DNA of 64,000 bases, taken from an uncultured Collinsella sp. (GTDB lineage: Bacteria > Actinomycetota > Coriobacteriia > Coriobacteriales > Coriobacteriaceae). Each line of letters begins with the position of its first letter. Position 1 is the first letter of the stretch. The translations under genes were made by a program, and so were the position numbers. The notes beneath the pieces were generated by a model. The model was given only the letters and a program-made list of their open reading frames with translations, had not been told where the DNA came from and made no database searches. The stretch spans positions 1 through 64,000 of the forward strand of contig CAUCTV010000002.1 of assembly GCA_958445895.1 (NCBI GenBank), given 5' to 3'. Positions 17,457 through 27,299 of the stretch are shown piece by piece.

Positions 17457-18368
17457 ATGGGTCTGTTTAACGCCGTCATGGCGCTCTCGGGCATGATCGA
17501 CACGGATGTGATCGAGGACGAGCGCCTTGCGCGTCATACGAGCTATCGTATCGGCGGCAAGGCCGACCTCTTTGTGACGTGCCATAGCTATCATGCCCTC
17601 CGCCGCGCCGTGGCGGTGCTCGATCGCGAGCAGGTGCCGTGGGTCATCATCGGCAAGGGCTCCAATCTGCTGGTTGCCGATGGCGGTTATCGCGGTGCCG
17701 TCATTTCGCTCGGACGTGAGTTTCAGCGCACGGTTGTTGCCGATGACGGTTGTATGCTGACGGTCGGTGCGGGCGTGATGTTTGCGCGCCTGGTCAACGA
17801 TGCCCTGTCGCGTAGCCTCTCGGGCCTTGAGTTTGCCGTTGGCATTCCTGGTTCGGTCGGCGGTGCGATATCTATGAATGCCGGCACACGGACCGAGTGG
17901 ATTGGCTCGCTGGTTGAGGATGTCGTAACGTTTGACCCGGCATCCGGTATCAAGCATTATGCGGGGTCCGAGATCACTTGGGGCTACCGCGAATGTAGCC
18001 TTCCCCGCAATGAGATCATCCTCGAGTGCGTGCTCAAGCTTAAACCGGCGCCCAAGGCCGACATTCGCGAGCGCATGGAGCGGTACCTTACAAGGCGCAA
18101 GCGTACGCAGCCCATGGGTCGCGCATCCTGCGGGTCTGTCTTTCGCAACCCGCCCGATGCGAGTGTGGGCAAGCTTATCGAGGATTGTGGATTAAAGGGT
18201 TTTTCGATTGGCGGCGCGGAAGTTTCGCCCGTTCACGCTAATTTTATCGTTAATAACGGAACTGCCTCGGCCGATGACGTTGCCGCGGTTATTAGACATG
18301 TGCACGGAAAGGTGAGGGAGGCGTATGGCATCGAGCTCAGACCGGAAGTTAAATTCCTCGGCTTCTAG
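17457..18368 (+). CDS. murB: UDP-N-acetylenolpyruvoylglucosamine reductase
   Basis: FAD- and NADPH-dependent enzyme (303 residues) that completes UDP-MurNAc. FAD-binding blocks HTSYRIGGKADL and IIGKGSNLLVADGG, then GIPGSVGGAISMNAG, and the C-terminal RASCGSVFRNPP with the catalytic serine, ending AEVSPVHANFIVNNG. Short form of about 300 residues, as in other Gram-positives. No strong ribosome site at ATG 17457, so an internal ATG (17478) cannot be excluded. The last 44 bases overlap ftsQ. Confidence 0.94.
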   Translation: MGLFNAVMALSGMIDTDVIEDERLARHTSYRIGGKADLFVTCHSYHALRRAVAVLDREQVPWVIIGKGSNLLVADGGYRGAVISLGREFQRTVVADDGCMLTVGAGVMFARLVNDALSRSLSGLEFAVGIPGSVGGAISMNAGTRTEWIGSLVEDVVTFDPASGIKHYAGSEITWGYRECSLPRNEIILECVLKLKPAPKADIRERMERYLTRRKRTQPMGRASCGSVFRNPPDASVGKLIEDCGLKGFSIGGAEVSPVHANFIVNNGTASADDVAAVIRHVHGKVREAYGIELRPEVKFLGF

Positions 18369-19581
18369 AGCATCGAAACCCACCTTCCGCCGCGCCGGAG
18401 GGCGTTCCGGCGCGCCTGCCAAACCTCAACGCAATACCGTCGCGCACTCTAAGTCTGTCGGGCATGCTCGACAGACCAGTCGTCCGGTCGTCGGCTCGCA
18501 GCTCGGTAATCGTCCGGCCGCAAAAAAGTCCTCGCGTCCCTCGGTGACGTCAAAGCCTGTTATGGGCGCCAAGCCTGCCCGTCCCATGGCAGCTCCCAAG
18601 CCCTCGACGGGAACTAAAGCGGCGCGTCCAGGTCGCACGCTGGGCGCATCGAAACCGCGCTCGCTGACATCGGTGCCGGCTACCGCCAAGAAGCCTTCGA
18701 GTAAAAAAGGTTTCAACCCGTTATCTTCACTTGGAGCGATGGCAAATAAAACATCAGACGCCGCTTCTGTCGTTAAAGGCAAAGGCAAAATCGTGGGCGG
18801 CGTTCTGGCCGTCTTGGCCGTGCTCGTCGTCGTTGCCATCGTGGTGATCAACTCTGGACTGTTTACTGCCACTGATATTCAGATTCAAGGCAGCGAGCAT
18901 GTGACGAAGCACGATGCTATCCAGCTGATCGACTTGCCCGAGGGAACGTCGCTTTTTAACGTCGATCCCGACCAGATTACCGAGGATCTCAAGCAGAACC
19001 CGTGGGTTTCGGGCGTGGATGTCCAGCGCCAGTTTCCCCATACGCTTATCATCACGCCGACGGAGCGTAAAGTTATCGCCATTGCGTATATCAGCTCCGA
19101 CGACCTTGCCTGGGCTATCGGAGACGATGACACCTGGATCGCCCCGCTGTCGACGTCGGTCGAAGTGGACGACCAGGGCAACGTCATCACGACAGGGCAG
19201 GGCTCAAATACCTTGACCGGAATCGATGCCGCGCTGGCGCTCGCCAAGCATTATGGCGCGGTGTTGTTGACTGATGTCTCGGCGGATGTCGCTCCGGTTT
19301 CCGGCCAGGCGGTTAACTCCAAAGCCGTTAAGGCCGGCCTGGATTATGTGCGTGGTTTTTCGAGCGAGTTCTTGGGACAAGTCAAGGATATTTCCACGCC
19401 TTCGGTCGAAGCCATCTCGGCAAACCTCAATAACGGCATTGAGGTGTCGCTGGGCGATTCGGACGATATCGCCAAGAAGGAACGCGTAGTCACCAAGTTG
19501 CTTTCGCAGGTAGAGGGCGTAACGTATATCAATGTGCGCTCTCCGGGCAACTACACATTTAGGAATGCTCCGACCTCGTAG
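18325..19581 (+). CDS. ftsQ: FtsQ/DivIB-type cell division protein with long basic N-terminus
   Basis: 418 residues. The first 150 or so are Ser/Lys/Ala/Pro-rich and strongly basic, presumably disordered and cytoplasmic. One membrane helix follows (about 156-177, VGGVLAVLAVLVVVAIVVI), then a POTRA domain (about 180-250, TATDIQIQGSEHVTKHDAI) and an FtsQ-type C-terminal domain. FtsQ links the early and late divisome. The start ATG has GGGAGG upstream and lies inside murB. The cytoplasmic tail is far longer than the usual 25-100 residues. The name rests on POTRA position and context between murB and ftsZ. Confidence 0.88.
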   Translation: MASSSDRKLNSSASRASKPTFRRAGGRSGAPAKPQRNTVAHSKSVGHARQTSRPVVGSQLGNRPAAKKSSRPSVTSKPVMGAKPARPMAAPKPSTGTKAARPGRTLGASKPRSLTSVPATAKKPSSKKGFNPLSSLGAMANKTSDAASVVKGKGKIVGGVLAVLAVLVVVAIVVINSGLFTATDIQIQGSEHVTKHDAIQLIDLPEGTSLFNVDPDQITEDLKQNPWVSGVDVQRQFPHTLIITPTERKVIAIAYISSDDLAWAIGDDDTWIAPLSTSVEVDDQGNVITTGQGSNTLTGIDAALALAKHYGAVLLTDVSADVAPVSGQAVNSKAVKAGLDYVRGFSSEFLGQVKDISTPSVEAISANLNNGIEVSLGDSDDIAKKERVVTKLLSQVEGVTYINVRSPGNYTFRNAPTS

Positions 19582-19780
19582 CGCTGGTTGATGCTTTGTT
19601 GAGGGGCCATACCACGCCGTTTATCTGGTTTGTTTGGTTTTCACGGTCAATTATTTGACTGATACGTTCATAATGTGCAAACATAATACGGTTTACCTTT
19701 GCATTTACTTTCAACCTGAAGGTTAATGTGCGCAGGGGTCGACCCATGCTATGGCTATAACCTTTGTTCGGAGGACCGAC

Positions 19781-20935
19781 ATGCACGAGACAGAGATCAA
19801 CAACTACCTTGCCGTCATTAAGGTGGTCGGCGTCGGCGGCGGCGGTACCAACGCGGTCAATCGAATGATCGAAGAGGGCATCCGCGGCGTCGAGTTTGTT
19901 GCCATCAACACCGATGCTCAGGCACTCGCGATCTCTGATGCCGATATCAAGGTGCACATCGGCACCGACCTTACCCGCGGCTTGGGCGCCGGCGCCAACC
20001 CCGAGGTTGGCCGCAAGGCTGCCGATGAGTCCCGCGACGACATTGCCGAGGCGCTTGCTGGCGCCGACATGGTGTTTATCACCTGCGGTGAGGGCGGTGG
20101 CACCGGTACCGGCGCTGCTCCCATCGTTGCCGATATCGCGATGAACGAGGTCGGCGCACTGACCGTCGCCGTCGTGACCAAGCCCTTCACCTTCGAGGGC
20201 CGCAAGCGCAAGAAGAGCGCCGAGGAGGGCATCAAGACCCTCTCCGATTGCGTCGACACCATGATCGTCATCCCTAACGATAAGCTGCTCGACATCGCCG
20301 AGAAGAAGACCACCATGCTCGAGGCCTTCGCGATTGCCGATGGCGTCCTTTCCCAGGGCACCCAGGGCATCACCGACCTCATCACCGTCCCCGGTATCAT
20401 CAACCTGGACTTCGCCGATGTTAAGACCATCATGAAGCAGGCCGGTACCGCCATGATGGGTATCGGTACCTCTTCTGGGGATACTCGTGCCGTCGACGCT
20501 GCCCAGCAGGCCATCTCCAGCCCGCTGCTCGAGAGCTCCATCGATGGTGCCACGCGCGTGCTGCTCTCCATCGCCGGTTCCAAGGACCTGGGCATCCAGG
20601 AGATCAGCGACGCCGCCGACGTTGTCGCCAACGCCGTCGACCCCGAGGCCAACATCATCTTCGGTACCGTTGTCGACGAGTCCCTGGGCGATCAGGTGCG
20701 TATCACCGTCATCGCTACAGGCTTCTCCGACTCCAACGTCAACCGTCAGGATGAGCTTTTTGCTGCTCAGCAGTCTCAGAGCAAGGCCGCTGCCTCCGCT
20801 GAGCCGCAGCGCACCGCTCCGGCTGCCAGCCCGGCTCAGGCCGCTCCGACCCGCAACGTCGGTGGTACCGAGCTGCCCAACTTTGGCAACGACCAGTTCG
20901 AGCTTCCCGACTTCCTAAAGCGCGGTAGCTTCTAG
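19781..20935 (+). CDS. ftsZ: Cell division GTPase FtsZ
   Basis: 384-residue tubulin homologue that forms the Z ring. N-terminal VGVGGGGTNAVNRM, the tubulin signature GGGTGTGAAP, the T7 loop NLDFADVKTIM, a Gln/Ala/Pro-rich linker from about 325, and a C-terminal peptide LPNFGNDQFELPDFLKRGSF that serves as docking site for SepF and FtsW-type partners. SepF is encoded at 27300. The ATG at 19781 has GGAGG six bases before it; an upstream in-frame ATG (19751) has none. The 199-base gap after ftsQ suggests its own promoter, but I could not place one with confidence. Confidence 0.98.
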   Translation: MHETEINNYLAVIKVVGVGGGGTNAVNRMIEEGIRGVEFVAINTDAQALAISDADIKVHIGTDLTRGLGAGANPEVGRKAADESRDDIAEALAGADMVFITCGEGGGTGTGAAPIVADIAMNEVGALTVAVVTKPFTFEGRKRKKSAEEGIKTLSDCVDTMIVIPNDKLLDIAEKKTTMLEAFAIADGVLSQGTQGITDLITVPGIINLDFADVKTIMKQAGTAMMGIGTSSGDTRAVDAAQQAISSPLLESSIDGATRVLLSIAGSKDLGIQEISDAADVVANAVDPEANIIFGTVVDESLGDQVRITVIATGFSDSNVNRQDELFAAQQSQSKAAASAEPQRTAPAASPAQAAPTRNVGGTELPNFGNDQFELPDFLKRGSF

Positions 20936-20955
20936 TTCGTTTTTCTCAACGACCT

Positions 20956-20994
20956 GCACGGGGTGTGTCCATTCGGATGCACCCCGTTTTGTTT
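20956..20994 (+). terminator. Terminator after ftsZ
   Basis: ACGGGGTG (20958-20965) pairs with CACCCCGT (20980-20987), followed by TTTTGTTT. Closes the dcw transcript. Confidence 0.85.
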
Positions 20995-21024
20995 CTCGTT
21001 TGTAAACGAAAGCCTCCAATCTCC

Positions 21025-21067
21025 TTACGTTCCCTTTACGTTTGGTCCCTACCGCTGCGGGTATCCT
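21025..21067 (+). promoter_or_regulatory. Candidate PHO box and promoter of the pgeF-pst operon
   Basis: TTACGTT occurs twice in direct orientation at 21025-21031 and 21036-21042, exactly 11 bases apart, and TATCCT (21062-21067) follows 19 bases after the second copy. PhoP-type regulators of Gram-positives bind 11-base direct repeats that replace the -35 element. The next genes include the whole phosphate ABC operon. The site is a prediction from spacing and context. Confidence 0.4.
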
Positions 21068-21145
21068 TTTAAGGAAGTATGACAGCCGTATAAACGCGGA
21101 CTGCGCGGCGACGCCGCGGTACTTGTGTTATTAGGAGGCTTTAGT

Positions 21146-21946
21146 ATGGCAGCACGTGCGGACAACGTTTCGCGTGTCGACCATGATGGAGTTACGTTGG
21201 TGGAGGGCGCGACATCCGATGTCCGCTTTGCCTTTACCGAGCGCACCGGTGGCGTTTCTGAAGATGCGTACTCCTCGCTCAACCTGGGCTCGCATGTAGG
21301 CGATGACCCCTTTGCTGTTCAAGAAAATCGTCGTCGAGCGCTCGAAGCTATGGGCGCCACTGAGTGCGAGCATAATCTGCTCGTGCCCAATCAGGTACAT
21401 GGTGACCATATCGTTACGGTGACTTCGAACGGCGCCGACGATCTTGAGGCTGTTCGCGAGCAGATTGCCGAGGGCTGCGACGCCATCGTCTGTACGGCCC
21501 ATGACGTGCCCGTGCTGCTCTGCTTTGCCGACTGCGTTCCCGTGGTGCTGGTGGCCCCCAGCGGATTTGCCGTGGTGCACTCCGGTTGGAAGGGCACGAT
21601 TGCACGTATTTCTGCCAAGGCGTGCCAGGCGCTTTGCGATGCTGCCGGCTGCGATGCGAGCGACGTTTCCGCCTATATCGGGCCCCATATCCTGGGTGAC
21701 GAGTACGAGGTTTCCCAGGAGCTCATGGATCGCTTTGCCGCCGAGTTCTCTTGGATCGATGCGAGTACCTCTCGCATGCTCGATCTTTCCGCTGCCATTT
21801 GCGAGGCGCTGGTAGATGTCGGTGTCGACGCGGATAATATCGTGGATACCCAGCTTTCGACCGTGCGTCAGAACGACCGCTTTTATTCCTACCGTAACGA
21901 GGACGGCACCTGTGGGCGCCATGCCGCGATCGGCGTGATGCTATGA
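21146..21946 (+). CDS. pgeF: Peptidoglycan editing factor PgeF (YfiH/YlmD family)
   Basis: 266 residues of the multicopper-polyphenol-oxidase-like DUF152 family, known in E. coli to remove misincorporated residues from peptidoglycan precursors. Family marks: VHGDHIVTV, CFADCVPVVL, the metal-site HSGWKGT and GPHILGDEYEV. The ATG behind AGGAGG (seven bases) is chosen. Its stop overlaps the pstS start (ATGA), so the phosphate operon is translationally coupled to it. In related genomes this gene normally leads into yggS-sepF. Confidence 0.92.
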   Translation: MAARADNVSRVDHDGVTLVEGATSDVRFAFTERTGGVSEDAYSSLNLGSHVGDDPFAVQENRRRALEAMGATECEHNLLVPNQVHGDHIVTVTSNGADDLEAVREQIAEGCDAIVCTAHDVPVLLCFADCVPVVLVAPSGFAVVHSGWKGTIARISAKACQALCDAAGCDASDVSAYIGPHILGDEYEVSQELMDRFAAEFSWIDASTSRMLDLSAAICEALVDVGVDADNIVDTQLSTVRQNDRFYSYRNEDGTCGRHAAIGVML

Positions 21947-22779
21947 GAAAGATCGTATCGGTCCTGAGCGCCGCTGTGCTTACGCTTACGCTGTGCGCCT
22001 GTTCTTCGGGATCTTCTACCTCTTCCATTACTGTGGCCGGCTCCACGACCTGCCTTCCTATCGCCGAGATTGCGGCAGAGGGCTTTAAGGAGGAGACCGG
22101 CATCGACGTGCTCGTTTCCGGTTTGGGTTCTTCCGCTGGCATCGAAGCCGTCAGCGCTGGCACGGCCGATATCGCCAGCTCCTCCCGTGGACTCAATGCC
22201 GACGAACAGGATTTGGGCCTGACTCCCATCGTCATTGCCCACGACGGTATCGCGGTCATCGTGAACGACGATAACCCGGTCGATAACCTCTCGACCGAGC
22301 AGCTCCGCGATATTTACGCCGGCAAGATCACCAACTGGAAAGAAGTCGGTGGCGAGGACCTGAGGATTCAGGTCATCAACCGAGATGAGGCGTCCGGCAC
22401 GCGTGAGGCCTTTCGCACCATCGTGATGGACGGCACCCCGTTCGATCGCCGCTCGGCCGTTCTTTCGGGCACGGGCCAGGTGCGCGACGTGGTATCTCGT
22501 TCGCGCGGTGCCATTGGCTACATTTCGCTGGGCTTCGTCGATAGCCTCAACGCCAAGACCTCGGTCAAGGCCGTCTCGGTCAATCATGTTGAGGCGTCCG
22601 AGAAGACGGTCGCGAGCGGCGGCTATCCCATCTCACGCGACCTTTACTTCTTTGTGAAGGGTGCGCCTTCGCAGCAGGCGCAGGATTACATCGACTACGT
22701 GACGTCCGAAAAGATGGACAAGCAGATTCGCGAGGCGGGCTTTATCCCCGTCACCAACGACGAGAAGGGGAGTGAGTAG
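21943..22779 (+). CDS. pstS: Phosphate ABC transporter, substrate-binding lipoprotein PstS
   Basis: 278 residues. Signal peptide MRKIVSVLSAAVLTLT with lipobox LCAC, lipidation expected on Cys20, so the protein should be anchored outside the membrane. The mature part begins VAGSTTCLPIAE and contains the phosphate-binding DEASGTREAF. Members capture phosphate with high affinity and deliver it to PstCA. Starts within the pgeF stop codon; pstC follows directly. Confidence 0.92.
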   Translation: MRKIVSVLSAAVLTLTLCACSSGSSTSSITVAGSTTCLPIAEIAAEGFKEETGIDVLVSGLGSSAGIEAVSAGTADIASSSRGLNADEQDLGLTPIVIAHDGIAVIVNDDNPVDNLSTEQLRDIYAGKITNWKEVGGEDLRIQVINRDEASGTREAFRTIVMDGTPFDRRSAVLSGTGQVRDVVSRSRGAIGYISLGFVDSLNAKTSVKAVSVNHVEASEKTVASGGYPISRDLYFFVKGAPSQQAQDYIDYVTSEKMDKQIREAGFIPVTNDEKGSE

Positions 22780-22780
22780 C

Positions 22781-23707
22781 ATGGAAGCACAGGAAAACTC
22801 CCAGACTGAGCGGAATGTTCAGACGCCCAAGAAGCGCGAGCTGGCGCTCGTATCGCGCAGTACCTATATCAAGGAGAAGGCGCTGCAGTGGATCTTCTTT
22901 GCCTGCGCGTTCTTGGCGGTCGTTACCGTCATCCTGATTTTTGTCTTTACCACGTACTCGGCGCTGCCCGTCTTTACCGACATCGGTCTGGCGGACTTCT
23001 TTAGCTTTACGTGGGCGCCCTCTGAGGGTCACTACGGCATCGTGTCGCTGCTTGCCGGCTCGGGTCTGGTGACCGTCGGTGCGCTCGCCATGGGTGTGCC
23101 CCTAGGCGTGGGCACAGCCGTGTATCTGGTCGAGATCGCCAGCAAGCGCGTGCGCAAGCTCATCAGCCCTGCCGTTGACCTGTTGGCCGGCATCCCTTCT
23201 ATCATCTATGGCTTCTTTGGCATGATCATCATCCGTCCATTTATCGCGCAGCTGACCGGTGGTCTTGGTTTTGGTGCGCTGACGGCGTGGTTCGTGCTTG
23301 CCATCATGATCGTCCCTACCATCACCACGCTCACCATCGATGCCCTCAATTCCATTCCCATGGGCATTCGCGAGGCATCGTATGCCATGGGCGCCACCAA
23401 GTGGCAGACCATCTATAAGGTCGTGTTACCTGCCGCCAAGCTGGGTATCGTGGATGCCATCGTGCTGGGTATGGGCCGTGCCATCGGCGAGACCATGGCC
23501 GTGCTCATGGTCGTGGGTAACGCCCCGGTTATTCCCGACAGCATTGCGAGCCCCATCTCGACGCTCACGAGCCAGATTGCGCTCGACATGAGCTATTCCT
23601 CGGGTCTGCATCGCTCGGCGCTGTTCGGCATGGGCGTGGTCCTGTTTATCATTTCCGCCACGCTGGTGGGCATCGTCCGTCTGATTTCCAAGAAGAAGAG
23701 GGGGTAG
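22781..23707 (+). CDS. pstC: Phosphate ABC transporter permease PstC
   Basis: 308-residue inner-membrane permease with about six helices. The first helix is near residues 30-55, and the permease signature with its EAA loop (GIREASYAMGATKWQTIYKV) lies near residues 195-215. Starts one base after the pstS stop with GGGGAG about eight bases upstream; an in-frame GTG at 22772 is less likely. Confidence 0.95.
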   Translation: MEAQENSQTERNVQTPKKRELALVSRSTYIKEKALQWIFFACAFLAVVTVILIFVFTTYSALPVFTDIGLADFFSFTWAPSEGHYGIVSLLAGSGLVTVGALAMGVPLGVGTAVYLVEIASKRVRKLISPAVDLLAGIPSIIYGFFGMIIIRPFIAQLTGGLGFGALTAWFVLAIMIVPTITTLTIDALNSIPMGIREASYAMGATKWQTIYKVVLPAAKLGIVDAIVLGMGRAIGETMAVLMVVGNAPVIPDSIASPISTLTSQIALDMSYSSGLHRSALFGMGVVLFIISATLVGIVRLISKKKRG

Positions 23708-23710
23708 GCT

Positions 23711-24616
23711 ATGTCCGATTCCGTTGACACGACGGTCGATACGACCTCGTCGCGCGAGCGCATCAAGCGTGCCCTTTCCCACGGCAAGAAGGGCCGCATC
23801 AACAAGGACCTGTCCAACAAGATCATGCTTGGCGTGTTCCGTGCCGCGGCATACATCACCACGCTGGTGCTGGTCGCTATCATCGCCTACGTGGTCATCA
23901 ACGGCCTGCCACACATCTCGCTCGACTTTATCTTCGGTTGGCCCCAGGGCGTCAACGCCGAGGGCGGTATTTGGCCCACGATCGTCTCGACCGTCTATGT
24001 GACGGCGCTCGCCATGCTTATCTGCACGCCGATCGCTGTGCTGGCAGCCGTCTATCTGGCCGAGTACGCCAAGCAGGGCAAGATCGTCGAGCTCATTCGC
24101 TACGCTGCTGACGCTTTGGCCTCGGTGCCCTCCATCGTTATGGGCCTGTTTGGCTACGCCTTGTTTGTCGAGGCTATGGGTCTGGGCCTTTCGATGGTCT
24201 CGGCCGCTCTGGCGCTTGCGCTCTTGATGCTTCCCATCGTCATGCGCACCACCGAAGAGGCCATTCGCGCCGTTCCGCGCTATATCCGTTGGGGCGCGTA
24301 TGGCCTGGGCGCCACCAAGTGGCAGGTTGTCTCCAAGATCGTGCTTCCTTCTGCCTTTGGCCGTATTGCCACGGGCATTGTCCTTGCCATCGGCCGTGCC
24401 ATTGGCGAGACCGCCGTGGTGCTCTACACCATGGGCCAGGCCATCAATCTACCTATCTCGCCGCTCGATTCCGGCCGCCCCATGACCGTTCACCTGTACC
24501 TGCTTGCCAACGACGGCATCAACATGAACGCAGCCTACGGCACCGCGCTCTTGCTGATGGTGATCATTCTGGCCTTCAACCTGTTTGCGCGCTTCCTGTC
24601 GCGCAAGCGTCGCTAG
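23711..24616 (+). CDS. pstA: Phosphate ABC transporter permease PstA
   Basis: 301 residues; partner permease of PstC. A 45-residue charged N-terminal tail precedes about six membrane helices; EAA loop AVPRYIRWGAYGLGATKWQV lies near residues 187-206. Starts three bases after pstC with GAGGGGG as ribosome site. Confidence 0.95.
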   Translation: MSDSVDTTVDTTSSRERIKRALSHGKKGRINKDLSNKIMLGVFRAAAYITTLVLVAIIAYVVINGLPHISLDFIFGWPQGVNAEGGIWPTIVSTVYVTALAMLICTPIAVLAAVYLAEYAKQGKIVELIRYAADALASVPSIVMGLFGYALFVEAMGLGLSMVSAALALALLMLPIVMRTTEEAIRAVPRYIRWGAYGLGATKWQVVSKIVLPSAFGRIATGIVLAIGRAIGETAVVLYTMGQAINLPISPLDSGRPMTVHLYLLANDGINMNAAYGTALLLMVIILAFNLFARFLSRKRR

Positions 24617-24628
24617 TTAAGGAGTCCC

Positions 24629-25432
<804 letters not shown>

Positions 25433-25524
25433 TCGGTGCGACTAGTCCCAAGCCGATCGGACCTGGTCCGGTGCGTATTCACTGTGCGGGCGGCATGACC
25501 GCACCCAACTGATTGGAGTGAACC

Positions 25525-26382
25525 ATGCGTAAACTGTTTTCCCGTCAGCTCATCGAGGCCCGCCACGAGATGCTGAGCATCTACGAGGCCGTCGATCTGG
25601 CCCTCCACGATGCCGTTAAGGCCTATGCGACCGACGACCGCAAGCTCGCCACCAAGACCAAGAAGCGCACGCTTTCGATTGACGCGCGCTGCGCCAACTT
25701 GGAGGCCGTGTGCTACAACCTGATCGCCACGCAGTCGCCGGTCGCCTCCGACTTCCGCTTGCTGCAGACGATTATCTACGTCGACTTTAACCTGCAGCGC
25801 ATGACCGATAAGGTTCGCCAGATCTGCCGCGCCACGCGTCACATGGTCAAGGCCGACATCTCGCTGCCCCAGGAGCTCGTCGGTACGGTTGAGGCCGAGG
25901 CCGAAGCTGTTTACCAGGTGCTGGGCTCTTCGCTTTCTGCGCTCGTCACCAATGACATGTCCATCATCTGCAACTTGGCCGTCGAGGACGAGCCAGTGCA
26001 CGCTGCCTACGAGAAGTTCTTCCGCACCTTTAACCGTATGGATACGGGCGACTTTATGGACGACGACAGCAACTATGACGACCTGCGCCGCGCCATCATG
26101 GTTTCGCGCTACCTCGATCGCATCGCTTCGATTTCCATCGATGCCGCTTGCCGTCTGACCTTCCTGTTGACTGGTCAGCGTATGAACGCCGGCGATATCG
26201 CCCGCACTGATGAGGACGAGCTCGAGAGCATGCGCGTGCCTTCGGGCGAGGGTGTTATCATGAGGCCCGCCGTCGACGCGCGCTACGTTGCCAAGGTGCC
26301 CGCCAACGAGGTCAGCGAGGGTCTTCGCTACCTGCTCGATCATCTTGAGGACGAGGACGATGGCGAGGACGACGAGGAGTAA
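25525..26382 (+). CDS. phoU: Phosphate signalling protein PhoU
   Basis: 285-residue helical protein with two PhoU repeats (about 5-95 and 115-225; signature DRKLATKTKKR). PhoU mediates the negative signal from PstSCAB to the phosphate two-component system and limits uptake. It is about 45 residues longer than typical PhoU because of a C-terminal extension ending in an acidic run (EDEDDGEDDEE). Ribosome site TTGGAGTG. Last gene of the phosphate operon; no PhoR/PhoB pair is in this window. Confidence 0.92.
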   Translation: MRKLFSRQLIEARHEMLSIYEAVDLALHDAVKAYATDDRKLATKTKKRTLSIDARCANLEAVCYNLIATQSPVASDFRLLQTIIYVDFNLQRMTDKVRQICRATRHMVKADISLPQELVGTVEAEAEAVYQVLGSSLSALVTNDMSIICNLAVEDEPVHAAYEKFFRTFNRMDTGDFMDDDSNYDDLRRAIMVSRYLDRIASISIDAACRLTFLLTGQRMNAGDIARTDEDELESMRVPSGEGVIMRPAVDARYVAKVPANEVSEGLRYLLDHLEDEDDGEDDEE

Positions 26383-26419
26383 GTAGCCCCGTTCGTCGAA
26401 AGATTGTAAATACCTAAGT

Positions 26420-26451
26420 GAGCGCGGCCCTGCACATGCGGGGCCGCGCTC
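26420..26451 (+). terminator. Hairpin after phoU
   Basis: GAGCGCGGCCC (26420-26430) pairs perfectly with GGGCCGCGCTC (26441-26451). The T tract is poor (CTTGCGTT), but position and stem strength fit an end to the pst transcript. Confidence 0.65.
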
Positions 26452-26501
26452 TTGCGTTAGCATGGGACTACTTGTTTGGCTGTCAGCGGAGGCGATTAGC
26501 A

Positions 26502-27239
26502 ATGGATAACTATTTGGATTTGATGCGCGCTCGCCGCGAGCAGATTCTGGAACGTTTTTATGCGGCGCTCGATCGCGCGGGCCGCCCCCACGACGCCGCG
26601 CGCCTCATTGCCGTGTCCAAGACCGTTGGTGTCGATGAGACTGTTGCTGCCATCCAGGCGGGGTATCGCCATTTTGCCGAGAACCGCCCGCAGGAGCTGG
26701 TTCGCAAGCTCACGGGTCTGGCGGAGCATCCGGAGCTGCCCGAGGTGCGCTTCGATATGATCGGCAACCTGCAGACCAATAAGATCAATGCGGTGCTGGG
26801 CTCAGCCGAGCTGATTCACTCGGTGGGTTCGCTGCATCTGGCGCAGGCGATCTCGAGCCGTGCTATCCGCAAGATTGAGGCAGGCGAGCTCGCCGGCCCC
26901 CAGCGTGTGCTCATTGAGGTCAATGTGAGTGGTGAGGAGTCGAAGGGAGGCTTTTCGCCCGATGAGATTCGCGCCGCCGCGGGTGAGCTTGCGGAGCTTG
27001 AGGGAATTTGCGTGCAGGGGCTTATGACTATGGCGCCCCGGGGGAATAAGGATGTGGCACGCCGCACCTTTGCGGGGCTTCGTGAGCTGAGGGATGAGCT
27101 GGAGGCGGCGCATCCCGATTTGAACCTGCCTGAGCTTTCCTGCGGCATGAGCGAGGACTTTGAGCCTGCCCTTGAGGAGGGCTCTACGCTCGTTCGCCTG
27201 GGCAGGGTAGTATTTAGCCCGGAGTTTGCAGTAAAATAA
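26502..27239 (+). CDS. yggS: PLP homeostasis protein (YggS/PROSC family)
   Basis: 245-residue single-domain fold-type III PLP-binding protein. Signatures: IAVSKTV with the PLP lysine (about residue 38), FAENRPQELV, HSVGSLHLAQAI, IEVNVSGEESKGGF and LSCGMSEDFEPALEEGSTLVRLG. No enzyme activity is known; the family buffers pyridoxal phosphate. GGAGG lies nine bases before the ATG. First gene of the yggS-sepF-yggT-divIVA block. Confidence 0.95.
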   Translation: MDNYLDLMRARREQILERFYAALDRAGRPHDAARLIAVSKTVGVDETVAAIQAGYRHFAENRPQELVRKLTGLAEHPELPEVRFDMIGNLQTNKINAVLGSAELIHSVGSLHLAQAISSRAIRKIEAGELAGPQRVLIEVNVSGEESKGGFSPDEIRAAAGELAELEGICVQGLMTMAPRGNKDVARRTFAGLRELRDELEAAHPDLNLPELSCGMSEDFEPALEEGSTLVRLGRVVFSPEFAVK

Positions 27240-27299
27240 GGCTCTGAAGTGCGCACTGATTATCGGGGCGCCTGCACTAAACCGCGAGAGGACACAACC

